61,380 nucleotides of DNA from NCBI GenBank assembly GCA_027623325.1, contig JAQBXY010000021.1:1-61380 (forward strand), written 5' to 3'. A model generated the notes under the pieces. The model saw only the letters and a list, made by a program, of their open reading frames with translations, ran no database searches and was not told the origin of the DNA. The DNA comes from Gemmatimonadota bacterium. Its GTDB lineage: Bacteria > Gemmatimonadota > Gemmatimonadetes > Longimicrobiales > Gaopeijiaceae. This document shows positions 60,575 through 61,380 of the stretch, piece after piece (position 1 is the first letter of the stretch; every line of letters begins with the position of its first letter). The translations under genes and the position numbers were made by a program.

Positions 60575-61005
60575 CGGCGCTCGGCCTCACTCGGTCCGGT
60601 GTACTCGACGGCGTTGTTCGGTGTCTCGCGGAGAAAGACGCGTTGCAGCCGTACACCGTCGGGCAGGGCGTCCGCGAGACGGTCCCAGATCGCGACAGCG
60701 AAATTCTCGGTCGACGGCATGACACCGGTGAGCCAGGGTACTTCGACGTTGAGGTTCCTGTGGTCGACGTCCGCGACCACACGCGCGGTCACGGCTTCCT
60801 TCAGTTTCTTGAGATCCATCACGAACCCCGTTTCCGGATCGACAGGCCCCTCGACCGTGATGTCGAGGACATAGTTGTGACCGTGCCAATTCGGATTCGA
60901 GCAGTCACCGAACACGCTTCGGTTCTCCTCCTCGGACCACTCCGGCCGTCGCAGCATGTGGGCAGAACAGAAATGGACGCGGCGGGTCGCTCGCACGATA
61001 GGCAT
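60571..61005 (-). CDS. 6-Pyruvoyl-tetrahydropterin synthase (PTPS-II type)
   Basis: A 144-residue PTPS. Zinc-binding His is in F-C-S-A-H and the H-G-H pair in [11 protein letters not shown]. The spacing C-x5-H-G-H is that of eukaryotic-type PTPS, not the C-x3-H-G-H of QueD. Further agreement includes [11 protein letters not shown] and [10 protein letters not shown]. It should convert dihydroneopterin triphosphate to 6-pyruvoyl-tetrahydropterin. It heads the pterin operon. Confidence 0.87.
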   Translation of the reverse strand: MPIVRATRRVHFCSAHMLRRPEWSEEENRSVFGDCSNPNWHGHNYVLDITVEGPVDPETGFVMDLKKLKEAVTARVVADVDHRNLNVEVPWLTGVMPSTENFAVAIWDRLADALPDGVRLQRVFLRETPNNAVEYTGPSEAERR

Positions 61006-61055
61006 GGGATTCTTGGTCGCGGGTCATGGTGCAAAAGCGAAGGGCCGGCACCGTA

Positions 61056-61071
61056 GTTCACCTAGGTGAAC
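61056..61071. promoter_or_regulatory. Perfect 16-bp palindrome upstream of the pterin operon
   Basis: GTTCACCTAGGTGAAC equals its own reverse complement over all 16 bases. It lies 51 bases before the PTPS start codon. Dyads of this size are typical dimeric-regulator operators. The binding protein is unknown. Confidence 0.6.
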
Positions 61072-61289
61072 GGCGCCAGCCCCCGCAAACAACACACCGA
61101 AGGGGTTTTATTGAAGCCCGGGAATCCACGAGTGGAGACTTCCCCGAGTCTTACCGCTTTCCCCTCACGGGGCATAGCGTCGTGCCCAGGAGTCAGTCCC
61201 GGCTTCTATTTGTTGGCTCAATAAATGAGCCCTCCAGTGTGGAACGAATATAGGCCGTGTTTGATATCATGACTAGGATGTCGTGGAGG

Positions 61290-61317
61290 TTGACATCGCC
61301 ACGACCACGGATATAGC
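61290..61317 (+). promoter_or_regulatory. Candidate sigma-70 promoter facing right
   Basis: Perfect TTGACA (61290-61295), a 16-base spacer and TATAGC (61312-61317, 4/6 match). Transcription would start near 61324 and leave the window, so the gene it serves is not seen. Confidence 0.5.
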
Positions 61318-61380
61318 CTGCGAGGCAATGACCACTCGAAGCCGACTTCGGAAGAGCGTCTCAAGAGGATTGATCGTACA

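Larger units (their letters stand above)
61006..61380. other. Intergenic region at the right edge of the window
   Basis: No gene is recognised in these 375 bases; the one longer frame (61026-61253) has no family motif. It holds a palindrome near the pterin operon, a GGCTCA/TGAGCC hairpin (61215-61231, loop ATAAA), and a plausible plus-strand promoter facing out of the window. Confidence 0.5.

Noticed and set aside
61026-61253. 75-codon frame at the right edge
   Set aside because: No ribosome site, no motif, and it runs through the palindrome and a hairpin.

Overview
The window looks like a chromosomal segment of a GC-rich Gram-negative bacterium, most likely of the Gemmatimonadota or a related lineage. 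That placement is inferred from gene content: a Ser/Thr kinase with a TolB-like tail and a PadR-linked duplicated-type permease (both present as remnants), many short lipoproteins with AAC/GAC lipoboxes, a TonB-dependent receptor, and dense gene packing with ATGA, GTGA and TGATG overlaps. No rRNA, CRISPR array, prophage or insertion sequence was seen. The only RNA gene found is a tRNA-Lys(CTT) at 6902-6974.

Layout. 1-2620 is an accessory corner: a RelE-type toxin with an XRE antitoxin, an integron integrase, and a decayed kinase. 2621-6795 holds an SDR/CPBP-protease fusion, a DUF427 protein, a class II photolyase with a striking inverted-repeat region, and two tiny overlapping membrane proteins. 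7454-16565 is metabolic (glutaryl-CoA dehydrogenase, NAD-type isocitrate dehydrogenase, MsrB, a cupin/SDR/IlvE operon) and includes a DUF3179 gene whose first signature cysteine is replaced by an in-frame UGA. 16745-22870 has a CPA2 antiporter with two RCK modules, a beta-carbonic anhydrase, a CcmH-like protein and gamma-glutamyltranspeptidase. 23032-28234 carries a TRAP transporter whose binding protein is separated from its permeases by DNA-repair and methyltransferase genes and a permease remnant.

29182-42594 is a phosphate-response block: pstSCAB-phoU and phoB-phoR, then, beyond a LeuA-like gene, two lipoprotein genes and a TonB-dependent receptor. Heptamers with an nnGTnAC core and 11-bp period stand in front of both pstS and the receptor, so the receptor and its downstream lipoproteins are probably Pho regulon members. 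42595-48697 has an M20 peptidase, a nucleotidyltransferase and a four-gene lipoprotein/DUF445 operon.

48732-61005 is a long minus-strand run. It begins with a pterin operon (PTPS, FolE, SDR) that looks like a tetrahydrobiopterin-type pathway behind a perfect 16-bp palindrome. It continues through OsmC, acyl-CoA ligase, CutA, TPR, macro-domain, transglutaminase, an ABC-2 exporter and TerB-like genes.

The most unusual signal is the DUF3179 gene (14794-15894). A UGA at codon 128 gives a U-x-x-C motif, the frame is open on both sides, and a stem-loop of the right geometry for a bacterial SECIS follows the UGA.
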